Positions 1 to 8,857 of a stretch of DNA of 64,000 nt are shown here, piece after piece; the first letter of the stretch is position 1; the number at the start of each line of letters is the position of its first letter. The stretch is from Polycladospora coralii (GTDB lineage Bacteria; Bacillota; Bacilli; Thermoactinomycetales; Thermoactinomycetaceae): contig NZ_JACXAG020000001.1 in the NCBI RefSeq assembly GCF_014773435.2, positions 558,001 to 622,000 of the forward strand, in the 5' to 3' direction. Under the pieces are notes generated by a model that saw nothing but the letters and a program-made list of their open reading frames with translations, made no database searches and had not been told where the DNA came from. The position numbers were made by a program, and so were the translations under genes.

Positions 1-14
1 TTTGTTTTTCCGCT

Positions 15-356
15 TTATTGAACTTGAACGTACTCAGCGTCTCCCCACAGACGCTCGAGGTCATAGACGTCTCGCTCATCTTTGTGGAAAACATGTACAA
101 CTACATCACCGAGATCGATCAGTACCCAGCGCGCATCCCGATATCCTTCAATCCCTTTCACTAGGATATTGGATTGTTGCGCTTTTTCTTTGATTTCGGA
201 TACGATTGCTTGAACTTGCGTCTGAGAATTACCATGACAAATGACAAAGTAATCCGCAAATGCCGAAAGCTCACGAATATCTAATATGGTTACCCCGTGT
301 GCTTTCTTTTCCTCGGCAGCTGTAGCTGCTAATTGAGCGATTTCCACTAAATTCAA
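15..356 (-). CDS. rsfS: Ribosomal silencing factor RsfS
   Basis: RsfS binds ribosomal protein L14 of the large subunit and blocks subunit joining when nutrients are scarce. The protein of about 113 residues has the family core (ILDIRELSAFADYFVICHG, then IEGYRDARWVLIDLGDVVVHVF). The start is taken as TTG at 356 because GGAGG lies 7 nt upstream; an ATG at 419 has no such site and would add an unrelated extension. It is last in the yqeG-yqeH-aroE-nadD-yqeK-rsfS run on the minus strand, the usual Bacillales order. Confidence 0.93.
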   Translation of the reverse strand: MNLVEIAQLAATAAEEKKAHGVTILDIRELSAFADYFVICHGNSQTQVQAIVSEIKEKAQQSNILVKGIEGYRDARWVLIDLGDVVVHVFHKDERDVYDLERLWGDAEYVQVQ

Positions 357-390
357 CGAGATTCCTCCCTTAAATTCGTTTTTTAATCCT

Positions 391-954
391 TTACCCCAAA
401 CAATGCTTATAATAACCATAAGCTTGTAGGGTTAATGGATAAACCATCTGATTTCGACTTTCCAAAAATGAGATCGTATTTCGTAATGACTGGGCAACAG
501 CACCATCTAAATGCGTTTCAGCGGTCTTCCGCACTTCTTCAACATCTGGAAATTTTCTACCAGGTTCAATATAGTCTGCTACAAAAATAATTTTCTCGAT
601 CTCTGTCATCTCTGGGCGACCTGTTGTGTGATAACGAATAGCATTAAGAATAGCTTCATCCGTAATGCCCCATTTTATACGAGCAACTTCTGCGCCTACC
701 GGTGCATGCCAAATTTCTTTATGGTAATGTAGTAAATCACGTGGTAATTCATACTTTAAAATCCACTTTTTCAGTTCCTCATCTGGCCAAAATTTACAAA
801 AATCATGTAAAACAGCGGCGACCTGAATGGAGAGGAGATCAATTTGCCTATCTTGTATCAAATCGATGGCGGTATCTAGAACACGAAGCGTATGTTCCCA
901 TCTGGAAGTAGGCAATTCATTTTTCGTCGCTTGCTTGAGTATGTCTAGGTTCAT
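391..954 (-). CDS. yqeK: HD-domain hydrolase YqeK (diadenosine tetraphosphatase family)
   Basis: Family members are HD-domain phosphohydrolases that cleave Ap4A symmetrically; this activity is known for the family and is not proved here. The 187-residue protein shows the HD signature: a His near residue 21 (RWEHTLRV), VLHDFCKF as the HD pair, and HAPVGAEVARI plus a later AIRYHTTG His. The start overlaps the end of nadD by about 38 nt, so the two are probably translationally coupled. The product may remove dinucleotides or act in the same nucleotide economy as its NAD-pathway neighbour. Confidence 0.92.
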   Translation of the reverse strand: MNLDILKQATKNELPTSRWEHTLRVLDTAIDLIQDRQIDLLSIQVAAVLHDFCKFWPDEELKKWILKYELPRDLLHYHKEIWHAPVGAEVARIKWGITDEAILNAIRYHTTGRPEMTEIEKIIFVADYIEPGRKFPDVEEVRKTAETHLDGAVAQSLRNTISFLESRNQMVYPLTLQAYGYYKHCLG

Positions 955-1528
955 AGAGATGATTCTCCTTCAGATACTGATAAGATCGCTCCGGTATCAG
1001 ATAGCGTGTCGTCTGGTGCTGATTGATTTTTTTTCTGATCCAAGAAGAGGAGACATTCATCTCGATCGCATCTGGAATGAAATGAACTTTGTCTTGAATA
1101 AATGAGGGTAGAGCTTCAATGGCATAGCCCGGTCTTCCGAGTGCAATCACTTGAACAAATTGTAGGGTTTTCTTTATTTTATACCAATTCGGCAAATCTT
1201 TCACCATATCTGCCCCAATTAGTAGAAAAAATTGTACATTTGGGTGCTGTGCACCTAATTGGACAACCGTATCCACTGTGTAGGAAGGTCCAATTCGCTC
1301 TAATTCAATACGTAAACATTTAAAGCGAGGATGATCTGCAAGTGCTAATTCCAGCATGTTGAAACGATGGTGGGCATTCGTAATTTGCTTATCACGTTTA
1401 TGTGGTGGCTCTCCTGCCGGTATGAACCAAACTTCATCTAACTGTCCATATGTCATCGCTTGTTCGGCAAGAAGCAGGTGGCCAATATGTATCGGATCAA
1501 AGGTACCACCAAAAATTCCTATTCGCAT
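917..1528 (-). CDS. nadD: Nicotinate-nucleotide adenylyltransferase NadD
   Basis: NadD adenylates nicotinate mononucleotide to deamido-NAD in NAD biosynthesis. The N-terminus MRIGIFGGTFDPIHIGHLLL carries the nucleotidyltransferase GGTFDPIHxGH motif, and the C-terminal SSSWIRKK matches the ISSTxIR motif. The start is set at ATG 1528, where a purine-rich site precedes it and the GGTF motif begins at residue 7; a start at 1582 would add 18 unrelated residues. In Bacillus yqeI (a CRS1/YhbY RNA-binding protein) normally sits between aroE and nadD, but here that gap is only 78 bp and holds a hairpin. Confidence 0.95.
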   Translation of the reverse strand: MRIGIFGGTFDPIHIGHLLLAEQAMTYGQLDEVWFIPAGEPPHKRDKQITNAHHRFNMLELALADHPRFKCLRIELERIGPSYTVDTVVQLGAQHPNVQFFLLIGADMVKDLPNWYKIKKTLQFVQVIALGRPGYAIEALPSFIQDKVHFIPDAIEMNVSSSWIRKKINQHQTTRYLIPERSYQYLKENHLYEPRHTQASDEK

Positions 1529-1552
1529 AACCCTGTCCTCATTTTTAAGTCC

Positions 1553-1600
1553 GGCGTGTCGATTTGTATGATTTTTCATCATTTGAGTTGATCGACACGC
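1553..1600. terminator. Hairpin between aroE and nadD
   Basis: An 11-bp inverted repeat (GGCGTGTCGAT at 1553-1563, ATCGACACGCC at 1590-1600) fills the aroE-nadD gap. No T-run follows on the minus strand, so it may be a weak terminator, an RNA-stability or processing element, or a repeat remnant. It occupies the place of the usual yqeI gene. Confidence 0.5.
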
Positions 1601-1606
1601 CTGTTT

Positions 1607-2440
1607 TTAAGTATATGAATTCGCCTGTTCCAGTGCCTTTTTCATTACGGGTATGGGTGCAGGTCGACTCGTCCATAATTCCCAAGCAATCGCCGCTTGA
1701 TACAGTAACATGCCATCACCTGTATGGATTTTAGCTCCTTTTTTTTCAGCACCTTGTAATAATGCTGTATGAAGTGGATTGTACACCAAATCACTAACAA
1801 TATGATGCGCCCCAATCCAATCGATGGGGATCGGTGATTGCTTGGTGTGAGGGTGCATCCCTACTGATGTAGTATTAATGATCAGGTCAGCTTGGGCAAT
1901 CACTTCTTCTGCATCTGCAAGGGCTAGAAAGTTCGTCTGTCCTCGTGATGCGAGTTGATTGGCCAGCTCGTTTGCTTTTTTGACTGTCCGATTTACAATG
2001 GTTAAGTGTTGAATACCATGCGTGCAGAGGGCATATCCGACTGCACGAGCCGCACCACCCGCACCGATCATCACCACCTTACAGTGATTTAAATCGATAG
2101 CGATGGACTCCCGTAAAGAACGAAGGTAGCCTGCTCCATCTGTATTATACCCGATCCATTTCCCTTCTCGATGCACCACTGTATTGATCGCACCGATTAC
2201 TTGGGCTGATTCATCTAATTCATCTACCAAGTTCATCATAGCCTCTTTATACGGAATCGTAACGTTAAACCCTTCATAACCTAATGTTTTAAGACCATTT
2301 ACAGCCCTTTCTAGCTGATGGGGTTCTACATGGTGCGCCAAATAAACATAGGGAAGCTGGGTATCTTGAAAAGCCGTATTAAACATCCGTGGAGACTTGG
2401 AATGGGCGACTGGACAACCGATTAGAGCCAGAACGTTCAC
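1607..2440 (-). CDS. aroE: Shikimate dehydrogenase AroE
   Basis: AroE reduces 3-dehydroshikimate to shikimate with NADPH in aromatic amino-acid synthesis. Seen in the 277 residues: N-terminal CPVAHSKSPRMFN (shikimate-binding Ser-x-Ser), NVTIPYKEA with the catalytic Lys, GYNTDGAGY, the Rossmann segment VVMIGAGGAARAV, and INTTSVGMHP near residue 190. Length and motif order are normal. The GTG start at 2440 has GAGGAGG about 6 nt upstream. It lies 21 bp behind yqeH in the same unit. Confidence 0.95.
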   Translation of the reverse strand: MNVLALIGCPVAHSKSPRMFNTAFQDTQLPYVYLAHHVEPHQLERAVNGLKTLGYEGFNVTIPYKEAMMNLVDELDESAQVIGAINTVVHREGKWIGYNTDGAGYLRSLRESIAIDLNHCKVVMIGAGGAARAVGYALCTHGIQHLTIVNRTVKKANELANQLASRGQTNFLALADAEEVIAQADLIINTTSVGMHPHTKQSPIPIDWIGAHHIVSDLVYNPLHTALLQGAEKKGAKIHTGDGMLLYQAAIAWELWTSRPAPIPVMKKALEQANSYT

Positions 2441-2461
2441 TTTTTTACCTCCTCGAATGAC

Positions 2462-3574
2462 TTAAATGATTGCTTTACGCGTGGTAACTTGTACACCTTT
2501 AGGTGCCCACACACGGATTGTCGCTTTTTCCGATCCAGTTGAAATCCAACCCAAGCCAGAGATGACAATATCTTGTTTCTCTTGCCCATTTAAGTGAATA
2601 TCATGTTTGACCCAAGCTGGTAAGCGGGATGGGTCAGCAGGCGGCACCAGCAACTTACCACGTTGCTCACCGGCAATGCGATCCGCATTCTCTGATTTAG
2701 TACGATGAATATATAAAGGATTAGACGTGTAGCATACAAATGATTGCCGCTCGCCTTTTACATAATCAATCCGAATCATCCCACCTAAAAAAATCGTTTG
2801 TTGATCCTGAAGTTGATAACCTCGTGGTTTTACGGTATCAGCAGGTACGACCACTTTTAATTCTTCTGGTGTCATCCATTCACTCAAGCGATCAGACCGA
2901 ACAATACCCGGTGTATCAATTAAGCTTTTACCATCATCTAGGGGAATTCGAATCATGTCTAGCGTAGTGCCCGGATAAGGTGATGTAGTGATCACATCTT
3001 CAAAGGATCCTTCTAAATCTCGAATCAGACGATTAATAAAAGTGGATTTACCGGCATTAGTCGTTCCTACGATATACACATCTTTTCCTCGGCGATGATG
3101 TTCAATTGCGGCTATTGCCTCTTCCATTTTGGTTCCTTTTACGGCACTTGTAAGAACCACATCAAGCGGTTTCATGCCTAATTCTTTTGCTAGCGCATAG
3201 ATCCACTCCCGTACACGTCCCCATTTGGTCAATTTCGGAAATAGATCGGTTTTATTAGCTAAGATCAACAACGGATTTTTACCGATATGGCGGTGGATAC
3301 CTGGGATCCAACTACCTGAAAAATCAAATAAATCGATCACTTGCACCACTAAACTATCCGTATTGGCGATTTCCCCTAATTTTTTCAAATATTCATCTGG
3401 ATTTTGAGAAATCGAAGCGATTTCACCATAATGCCTAATCCGATAACAACGTTTACATAAGATATATTCACGTTCAAATGCAGAAGGGGGGGCATAGCCC
3501 AAGTGATCAGGTGATTCACTTTGTAGCTTTACACCACAACCCTCACAATGAAACTGTTTTTCTTCCGAACTCAA
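2462..3574 (-). CDS. yqeH: Ribosome biogenesis GTPase YqeH
   Basis: YqeH is a circularly permuted GTPase needed for assembly of the small ribosomal subunit. The 370-residue protein begins with a zinc finger (CEGCG...CKRCYRIRHYGEI). The G motifs then come in permuted order: NKTD (G4) near residue 107, then the P-loop GTTNAGKSTFINR and DTPG later. The TTG start at 3574 is preceded by GGGAGG, and TTGA overlaps the yqeG stop, so translation is probably coupled. Confidence 0.95.
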   Translation of the reverse strand: MSSEEKQFHCEGCGVKLQSESPDHLGYAPPSAFEREYILCKRCYRIRHYGEIASISQNPDEYLKKLGEIANTDSLVVQVIDLFDFSGSWIPGIHRHIGKNPLLILANKTDLFPKLTKWGRVREWIYALAKELGMKPLDVVLTSAVKGTKMEEAIAAIEHHRRGKDVYIVGTTNAGKSTFINRLIRDLEGSFEDVITTSPYPGTTLDMIRIPLDDGKSLIDTPGIVRSDRLSEWMTPEELKVVVPADTVKPRGYQLQDQQTIFLGGMIRIDYVKGERQSFVCYTSNPLYIHRTKSENADRIAGEQRGKLLVPPADPSRLPAWVKHDIHLNGQEKQDIVISGLGWISTGSEKATIRVWAPKGVQVTTRKAII

Positions 3575-4092
3575 TGCTTTTCCTCCCAGCTAAGAAGCCC
3601 TTTCTTTTCCATCCAGCGAAATAAGAGCCGCTCAATTCTTCTGTTCACACGTGTCAAATATCCATCAGTTTCACATACTGGTGTAACCAAAATGGTATAG
3701 ATGCCCATACGGTTCCCCCCAAATACATCCGTGAGTAACTGATCCCCTATCACAACCGTCTCTTCTTTCTGTGAGCCCATCTTTTTTAATGCTCTTTTAA
3801 ATGCAAGTGTTAGGGGTTTTTTTGCTGTATAAATAAATGGAATTTGGAGCGGGCTGGCAAATGTAGAGACCCGATTCCGATTATTATTGGAAACGATCAT
3901 CACTTGAAACCCCAACCCTTTTAATTGTGCTAACCACTTGATCAGCTTTGGTGTCGCTTCGGGACGCGTTGATTCGACAAGCGTGTTGTCCAAATCAACG
4001 ATAACGGTTTTTATGCCTCTATCTTTTAATTCGTGTAAGTTAATCGCGTATATAGACTCTACATACAGATTTGGTATCATTGATTTAAACAC
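3571..4092 (-). CDS. yqeG: YqeG family HAD IIIA-type phosphatase
   Basis: HAD-superfamily hydrolase of the YqeG type. The nucleophile motif is VIVDLDNTLV near residues 30-39, motif II is IVSNNN, a conserved Lys follows in TAKKPL, and VIGDQLLTDVFGGNRMG provides the acidic motif. The 173-residue size fits the family; its physiological substrate is not established. The GTG start has GAGG 7 nt upstream. It heads the yqeG-to-rsfS operon. Confidence 0.92.
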   Translation of the reverse strand: MFKSMIPNLYVESIYAINLHELKDRGIKTVIVDLDNTLVESTRPEATPKLIKWLAQLKGLGFQVMIVSNNNRNRVSTFASPLQIPFIYTAKKPLTLAFKRALKKMGSQKEETVVIGDQLLTDVFGGNRMGIYTILVTPVCETDGYLTRVNRRIERLLFRWMEKKGLLSWEEKH

Positions 4093-4179
4093 AGATTCAC
4101 CTCGTCTAATTCAAACTTTTCGGCACTAAATATACCACAGAGAAGCCGCAGATGCAAAAGCTTCCTTCTTTATGTGATT

Positions 4180-5229
4180 TTACCGCTTCAACCAATTTCG
4201 CACTTTAATTGTAACTGTTTGTAACCGTAATCCTTCCCCTTCCCATAAATGTTTATGGGAACCCAGCTTTCCAGCTTCCCGAGCTTTTATTTTCAAACTT
4301 TGCTTGAGGATTAAATAACGCTTCATTTCTTCTACAATATGCATTAAGGAGGCCCGCATTTCAAATTCTTTTCGAGTAGTGGGCAGAGGGGAGTGCTTAA
4401 ATTTCTTTCGCATCTCTTCCAGTTCGTCTAAAAAAAGATGTGCCGAATTGTGGGGACATACTGCGTCTGCGATGTGATCCAGGAAAGCAGCCACTTCTTC
4501 CCCTTGTTCAACACAAGCATTAAAAGAAGAAACGGACGGAAGTATCCGTTCGATAATTTCAAATTGTTTACTCCTCATATTGAAGTAACGATAGTAATTA
4601 TATTCACGATCATATGCATGATTCTCGATATCTAGTAAAGCAATCTCTTTTGCTTTTTGTAATAACGCATCCGTTTCCACAATCTCTTTTCCGTCCCAAT
4701 CACTTTCTCCATGTCGTAGATAGTAAGCAAATTCTTGAAAAATCAATTGAAAATTGCTTTCAATCTTCACACGATAACTTTTCAAATCTTTTTCCACACT
4801 TGGCATATACAGATTCACAAGTAACGCAATACCAATGCCAATGGTAATTAAGATCAGCTCATTTATCACCCATTTGCTACTCATCTCTCCCAATGTGTAA
4901 AAATGGAGCAGTACGACTACGCTCGTCACTAAACCTTCTGTCACTTTTAGAGTTACGCCCAGTGGAAAGAGCAATAATAGGATGATGGAAATGGCCCATG
5001 GTACATAACCCGTGATTGGAAAAATGATGGCTGCGATTCCAATTGCAAGGATACAAGCCACAAAGCGATCAATCGCACTTTGGTATGACCTTTTCTTCGT
5101 TGTTTTTATACTTAAAATCGCAATCACACCGGCCGCTGCGTAAAACTGTAACGATAACCCTTGTGCAATCGCAACGGCAAGTCCACATCCTACTGCTGTC
5201 TTCAATGTCCGATAGCCAATTTTAAACAT
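4180..5229 (-). CDS. Aromatic acid exporter / FUSC-like membrane protein
   Basis: The N-terminal ~150 residues form six predicted membrane spans (for example GLAVAIAQGLSLQFYAAAGV and the VPWAISIILLLLFPLGV region). They are followed by a soluble, charged, helical C-terminal half of about 200 residues. This is the architecture of ArAE/DUF939-type proteins of Bacillales, related to fusaric-acid and aromatic-carboxylate efflux pumps. The substrate cannot be read from the sequence. It appears to be monocistronic, on the minus strand, divergent from the rarD-like gene at 5338. Confidence 0.8.
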   Translation of the reverse strand: MFKIGYRTLKTAVGCGLAVAIAQGLSLQFYAAAGVIAILSIKTTKKRSYQSAIDRFVACILAIGIAAIIFPITGYVPWAISIILLLLFPLGVTLKVTEGLVTSVVVLLHFYTLGEMSSKWVINELILITIGIGIALLVNLYMPSVEKDLKSYRVKIESNFQLIFQEFAYYLRHGESDWDGKEIVETDALLQKAKEIALLDIENHAYDREYNYYRYFNMRSKQFEIIERILPSVSSFNACVEQGEEVAAFLDHIADAVCPHNSAHLFLDELEEMRKKFKHSPLPTTRKEFEMRASLMHIVEEMKRYLILKQSLKIKAREAGKLGSHKHLWEGEGLRLQTVTIKVRNWLKR

Positions 5230-5337
5230 CGTACAAGTTCACCTCGATCTTGCAAAAAAGAGTGGCTCTTTCAGTATACAATAAAAAATGATTGTCGAAT
5301 CAGGTCGGTTATGGTAATTTAACTGCAACAGAAAGGA

Positions 5338-6255
5338 GTGTTAACCCTGACTGAGCATCGTAAAGGCGTGATTTACACGACATTTTCCTATCTCATGTGG
5401 GGATTACTTCCCCTCTACTGGAAAATGATCGAACATGTTTCTTCTCTCGAAATTCTTGCACATCGCTTGATCTGGTCTTTTGTCTTTGTCTTTCTTATTC
5501 TTACCCTGACAAGTGGTTTATCATCACTTTGGAAAACCATATGTAAACTCTTCAAGGATCATAAGTCTCTGTGGCTTCTCTTAATCGCAGCCATCTTGAT
5601 CACCATCAACTGGTTCACTTATATCTGGGCTGTGAATCATGATGCCATCTTAGAAGCAAGTCTTGGCTATTATATTAATCCCCTTGTGAGCGTTCTGTTA
5701 GGCTATCTCTTTTTAAAAGAGCGTATGAATGCATTACAAACCCTTGCTACGATCATTGCAGGGATCGGTGTCTTATTTTCAACTGTTCAACACGGAGAAT
5801 TCCCTTGGATCGCACTCATTTTAGCTATCTCGTTTGGCTTATATGGTTTAGCAAAAAAACTACTCGCAGTCGGACCGTTACACGGATTAACCCTCGAAAC
5901 ATTGGTCATTCTGCCTGCTTCTTTATTATATCTTTTCTATCTCATTATAAATGGAGATAGTCAATTCATTCATGGGGATTGGGTTACCATCCTTCTCTTA
6001 TCTGGCGCAGGAATCGTGACTGCTGTACCCTTGTTGTTGTTCGCCAAGGGGGCACAGATGATTCCATTGTATATGATCGGTTTTTTACAGTATATCGCCC
6101 CTACAATTTCCTTTATGATCGGTGTATTTCTTTATCAGGAACCTTTTTCCTCTACTCAACTGATTACCTTCAGTTGTATATGGATCGCCCTCGCACTCTT
6201 CGTCCTAAGTCACACCAGGCAAGTGCATGCTAAACAAGTTAGATCCCCATCATGA
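5338..6255 (+). CDS. rarD: EamA/RarD-family permease
   Basis: Ten-span drug/metabolite-type transporter of the RarD subgroup, about 300 residues, with two EamA halves. Motifs include YLMWGLLPLYWK at the N-terminus, EILAHRLIWS, and ASLGYYINPLVSVLLGYLFL in the middle. The substrate is unknown. The start is awkward: GTG at 5338 directly abuts the AAAGGAG site, whereas CTG at 5347 has 8-nt spacing, so a rare CTG start (residue 4 of this reading) is possible. A strong hairpin follows at 6236-6271. Confidence 0.88.
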   Translation: MLTLTEHRKGVIYTTFSYLMWGLLPLYWKMIEHVSSLEILAHRLIWSFVFVFLILTLTSGLSSLWKTICKLFKDHKSLWLLLIAAILITINWFTYIWAVNHDAILEASLGYYINPLVSVLLGYLFLKERMNALQTLATIIAGIGVLFSTVQHGEFPWIALILAISFGLYGLAKKLLAVGPLHGLTLETLVILPASLLYLFYLIINGDSQFIHGDWVTILLLSGAGIVTAVPLLLFAKGAQMIPLYMIGFLQYIAPTISFMIGVFLYQEPFSSTQLITFSCIWIALALFVLSHTRQVHAKQVRSPS

Positions 6256-6271
6256 ATGGGGAACCTAACTT
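6236..6271 (+). terminator. Terminator after the rarD-like gene
   Basis: Inverted repeat AAGTTAG-a-TCCCCAT / ATGGGGA-ac-CTAACTT around a short loop, overlapping the last codons of the permease. The T-run behind it is poor (GAATACTTTCC), so termination may be partial. Confidence 0.6.
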
Positions 6272-6355
6272 GAATACTTTCCTTTTGTAAACGATCCACA
6301 CCGTTTAAGTCGCCATGACTCGCTTAAATAAATTAATATTCTAATTTTTTTAAAA

Positions 6356-6547
6356 TCAATGATACAGATACATCTCTTTCTCGAGTTGGGCTAAATAAGC
6401 TTGTAATGCTTCGATTTCCTCTTGTGTAAAGCGATGAGGCTCTTCGATCATCCGCTCCATTTTATGCCGTGCACGCTGATAGCTACGTTCTAAAACTTGA
6501 CGATACCCCGTTTTTGTCGGCAAGGGCTGGCTTGAATAGGTGAACAT
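6356..6547 (-). CDS. Small helical protein, function unknown
   Basis: A 63-residue basic protein with an Arg/Lys- and Glu-rich helical stretch (QVLERSYQRARHKMERMIEE), then a short helix ending EALQAYLAQLEKEMYLYH. AGGAGAGAG lies upstream of the ATG at 6547. I do not recognise a family. It stands alone between the rarD-like gene and a region without clear genes. Confidence 0.55.
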   Translation of the reverse strand: MFTYSSQPLPTKTGYRQVLERSYQRARHKMERMIEEPHRFTQEEIEALQAYLAQLEKEMYLYH

Positions 6548-6559
6548 GCTACTCTCTCC

Positions 6560-6620
6560 TCGTATATTGAACTTGTTTCAGCCAAGATTGAAACATCAGA
6601 CGCTACTCCAATGGTCTCGA
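6560..6620 (-). repeat. Dispersed hairpin repeat, copy A
   Basis: Minus-strand copy of an element also found at 12751-12822, 58655-58733 and 62432-62500. The core palindrome is GTTTCA-N8-TGAAAC at 6575-6594, preceded on the minus strand by a GGAGTAGCG segment and followed by AAGTTCA. Apart from this element I see no supported gene in 6548-7110; that stretch is AT-rich and its only plus-strand ORF (6781-7065) has no ribosome-binding site. Confidence 0.55.
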
Positions 6621-7110
6621 TTTCATTCAATTTTCCATCTGTACCTCATCGTGTACTTTTGACCATTTCCTAAATTTGGTTCATCGACACCACTGAAATT
6701 ATACCATATATGTAAGTTACACATCTGCAAAATCACCTCAAGTACACTCACCATTCTAAGATTTGGCAATACAATAAAAATTGAAATCGCTTATAAAATA
6801 TTGTCATGCTTTACTTAAAAACATTATACCAAACCTTTATTCATATACAGTACATTCAATCTATTGTTTACATACTATGAATGCGATATTAGTCAATCTT
6901 TATTTTATTTTACAAATTAGTCGTACAAATCGACACACTGCTCAGCTACGCTATCCACTGATGCTAGAATCACATCCCATTCCTCCTTCATACAATGAAA
7001 CAAGTGGATCAAAAGGAGTAGTCCTCCATCGAGTCATGTGCAGGTGGATACTCGTATGCGAGTAAATCCCAATTCCTTCCTCACACCCTGCCAGCGATCA
7101 AGAGGCATAT

Positions 7111-7557
7111 GTGACCACCAATTCGAGTAACACCCTGACGCTAATCGATGTAAGCTCGGACCAAGCGACTCGTGCAATCCTAGAGGACAGATCAGCGATT
7201 TACATCAATCGTCCCGGAAATAACCGTGTAAGTGTATTTTCACCTGAGACTTCACTAAATCGACATGGCAAACCGGATGGAATTACCATTACACAAGATC
7301 AAACCACTGTCGTGATCTCCATCTCTGATAATGCTTTTTTAATCGTCATTCTGGTAGAGTCGAACCTGTTAAACCGTGCTTGGGTTACGACCCATAAGCC
7401 AGGATTTGTTACCACGATACCTAGGGTAGTGGGAGCAATAATCGAATCTGTTTTTGCACTCATGATTAAAACCGATCCCATTGCACACAAACACATATTG
7501 CCCATTCGGAAATGGGCAAAATACTGGTTCGCAAGTTCTAAAAATTTATTTTTATGA
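7111..7557 (+). CDS. Hypothetical protein upstream of the CgeB-like gene
   Basis: A 148-residue protein of unrecognised family. The first two thirds look beta-rich (AIYINRPGNNRVSVFSPE; GITITQDQTTVVISISDNAF) and lead into a hydrophobic segment (AFLIVILVE). The C-terminus is basic and aromatic. The start is GTG with AGAGGC upstream, a modest site. It lies 40 bp before the CgeB-like glycosyltransferase on the same strand, which suggests, without proving, a spore-surface role. Confidence 0.5.
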   Translation: MTTNSSNTLTLIDVSSDQATRAILEDRSAIYINRPGNNRVSVFSPETSLNRHGKPDGITITQDQTTVVISISDNAFLIVILVESNLLNRAWVTTHKPGFVTTIPRVVGAIIESVFALMIKTDPIAHKHILPIRKWAKYWFASSKNLFL

Positions 7558-7621
7558 CCGATTAAGATGCTGTTAGATTGAGAATGGAGGGATTTATATC
7601 AAAAAAAAGCAGATTAAAAAA

Positions 7622-8593
7622 GTGTTGTTTGTCTCTTCTGGAACCGAACGTGGACCGTACCCTGCACTTGAGATTGCGATCTTTCGTGCACTTAAAGAGC
7701 AGGTTAAAGCCATTATGTATCGACAAGGATATTTGGTCGATACCGTACTAAGTACAAATCCTGATCTCGTCCTCATTTTTCACGGCATATACCGCCATAA
7801 GTTTGATGCACTCAGTAAAGATATCTCATCTATTCGTAAGCTTGGTTTTAAAACGGCTATCTGGCTTACAGATGACCCTTACTATAGTAGTACGACGAAA
7901 GCCTTGTGCTTACAATATGATTATGTATTTACACAAGATCGAGGTAGCGTTTCCTTTTATAAGGAGTGTGGTGCTAAAAAAGTTTTTTTTCTTCCCCTAG
8001 CTACTGATCCAAAAGCATATCGACCGCTGGAAGTAAACCCCGCCTATCAATCCGACATTTGTTTCATCGGTGTGGCTTTTGATAATCGACTCCAATTTAT
8101 CGATTCTATAGCAGATTATTTATCTACGAAAAACGTAAAACTAATCGGTCCCAAATGGAACCAACTAAACCATTATTCACGATTAAAAGAAAAAATCATC
8201 CTAGGGAAGTGGCTCAAACCCAAAGATACCGCACGTTACTACAATGGTGCTAAAATCGTTTTGAATTTGCATCGTCTTGATGCAGATAAGAAAATTAATA
8301 AAAACAAACATAATATTCCAGCTTTTTCTATAAATAACAGAACTTTCGAAATTTTAAGTTGCAAAACCTTTCAATTAACCGATATGCGTCCTGATTTAGA
8401 GCAATTTTATACACCACAACAAGAAATTGAAACTTTTAATTCAGCAGACTTATTTATAAAAAAAGCGGAATATTACTTGAAACATCACGAAGAACGGAAC
8501 CAGGTTGCAATCGATGGTTATCGCAAAACATTACAAGAAAACACTTACGATAAGCGGATTCAATCCTTATTAAAGCACGTGAGAAATTCTTGA
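7622..8593 (+). CDS. CgeB-like glycosyltransferase (spore maturation family)
   Basis: The protein of about 323 residues has a Rossmann-like N-terminal half (LFVSSGTERGPYPALEIAIF; TAIWLTDDPYYSS; DYVFTQDRGSVSFYKECG) and a C-terminal half with the family segment NNRTFEILSCKTFQLTDMRPDL, which ends in a helical YRKTLQENTYDKR tail. This matches CgeB-type glycosyltransferases, which glycosylate spore outer-layer proteins in Bacillus. The GTG at 7622 has no ribosome-binding site. A GGAGG at 7586-7590 is ideally spaced (7 nt) for an ATC codon at 7598, in frame, which would give an N-terminus of IKKKQIKK before VLFVSSG. A rare ATC start is therefore worth testing. Confidence 0.82.
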   Translation: MLFVSSGTERGPYPALEIAIFRALKEQVKAIMYRQGYLVDTVLSTNPDLVLIFHGIYRHKFDALSKDISSIRKLGFKTAIWLTDDPYYSSTTKALCLQYDYVFTQDRGSVSFYKECGAKKVFFLPLATDPKAYRPLEVNPAYQSDICFIGVAFDNRLQFIDSIADYLSTKNVKLIGPKWNQLNHYSRLKEKIILGKWLKPKDTARYYNGAKIVLNLHRLDADKKINKNKHNIPAFSINNRTFEILSCKTFQLTDMRPDLEQFYTPQQEIETFNSADLFIKKAEYYLKHHEERNQVAIDGYRKTLQENTYDKRIQSLLKHVRNS

Positions 8594-8857
8594 ATACACA
8601 CTGCATACGGGACATGATTTCGCTCATCATGCCACTTAATACATGTACCCCTCTACTAAAACCTCTCCGATCTATGTCACATTCCGTGCCAGAGACCGGT
8701 TGAGGTTATAGCCTTTTTAAACACCACTTTTACCTGTACACTTTGAAATGATAGAAGTTGTGGAAAAGATATGGATATCATCCATGACGACTTCAATTCC
8801 TTTTGTTTCTGCAACCTCATGGTAATTCAATTGCTTGATCTCGTACATGCATGCACC

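Noticed and set aside
15-193. Plus-strand ORF at the left edge
   Set aside because: Antisense shadow of rsfS.
6781-7065. Plus-strand ORF of 94 residues in the gap before 7111
   Set aside because: No ribosome-binding site, no family pattern and erratic composition.
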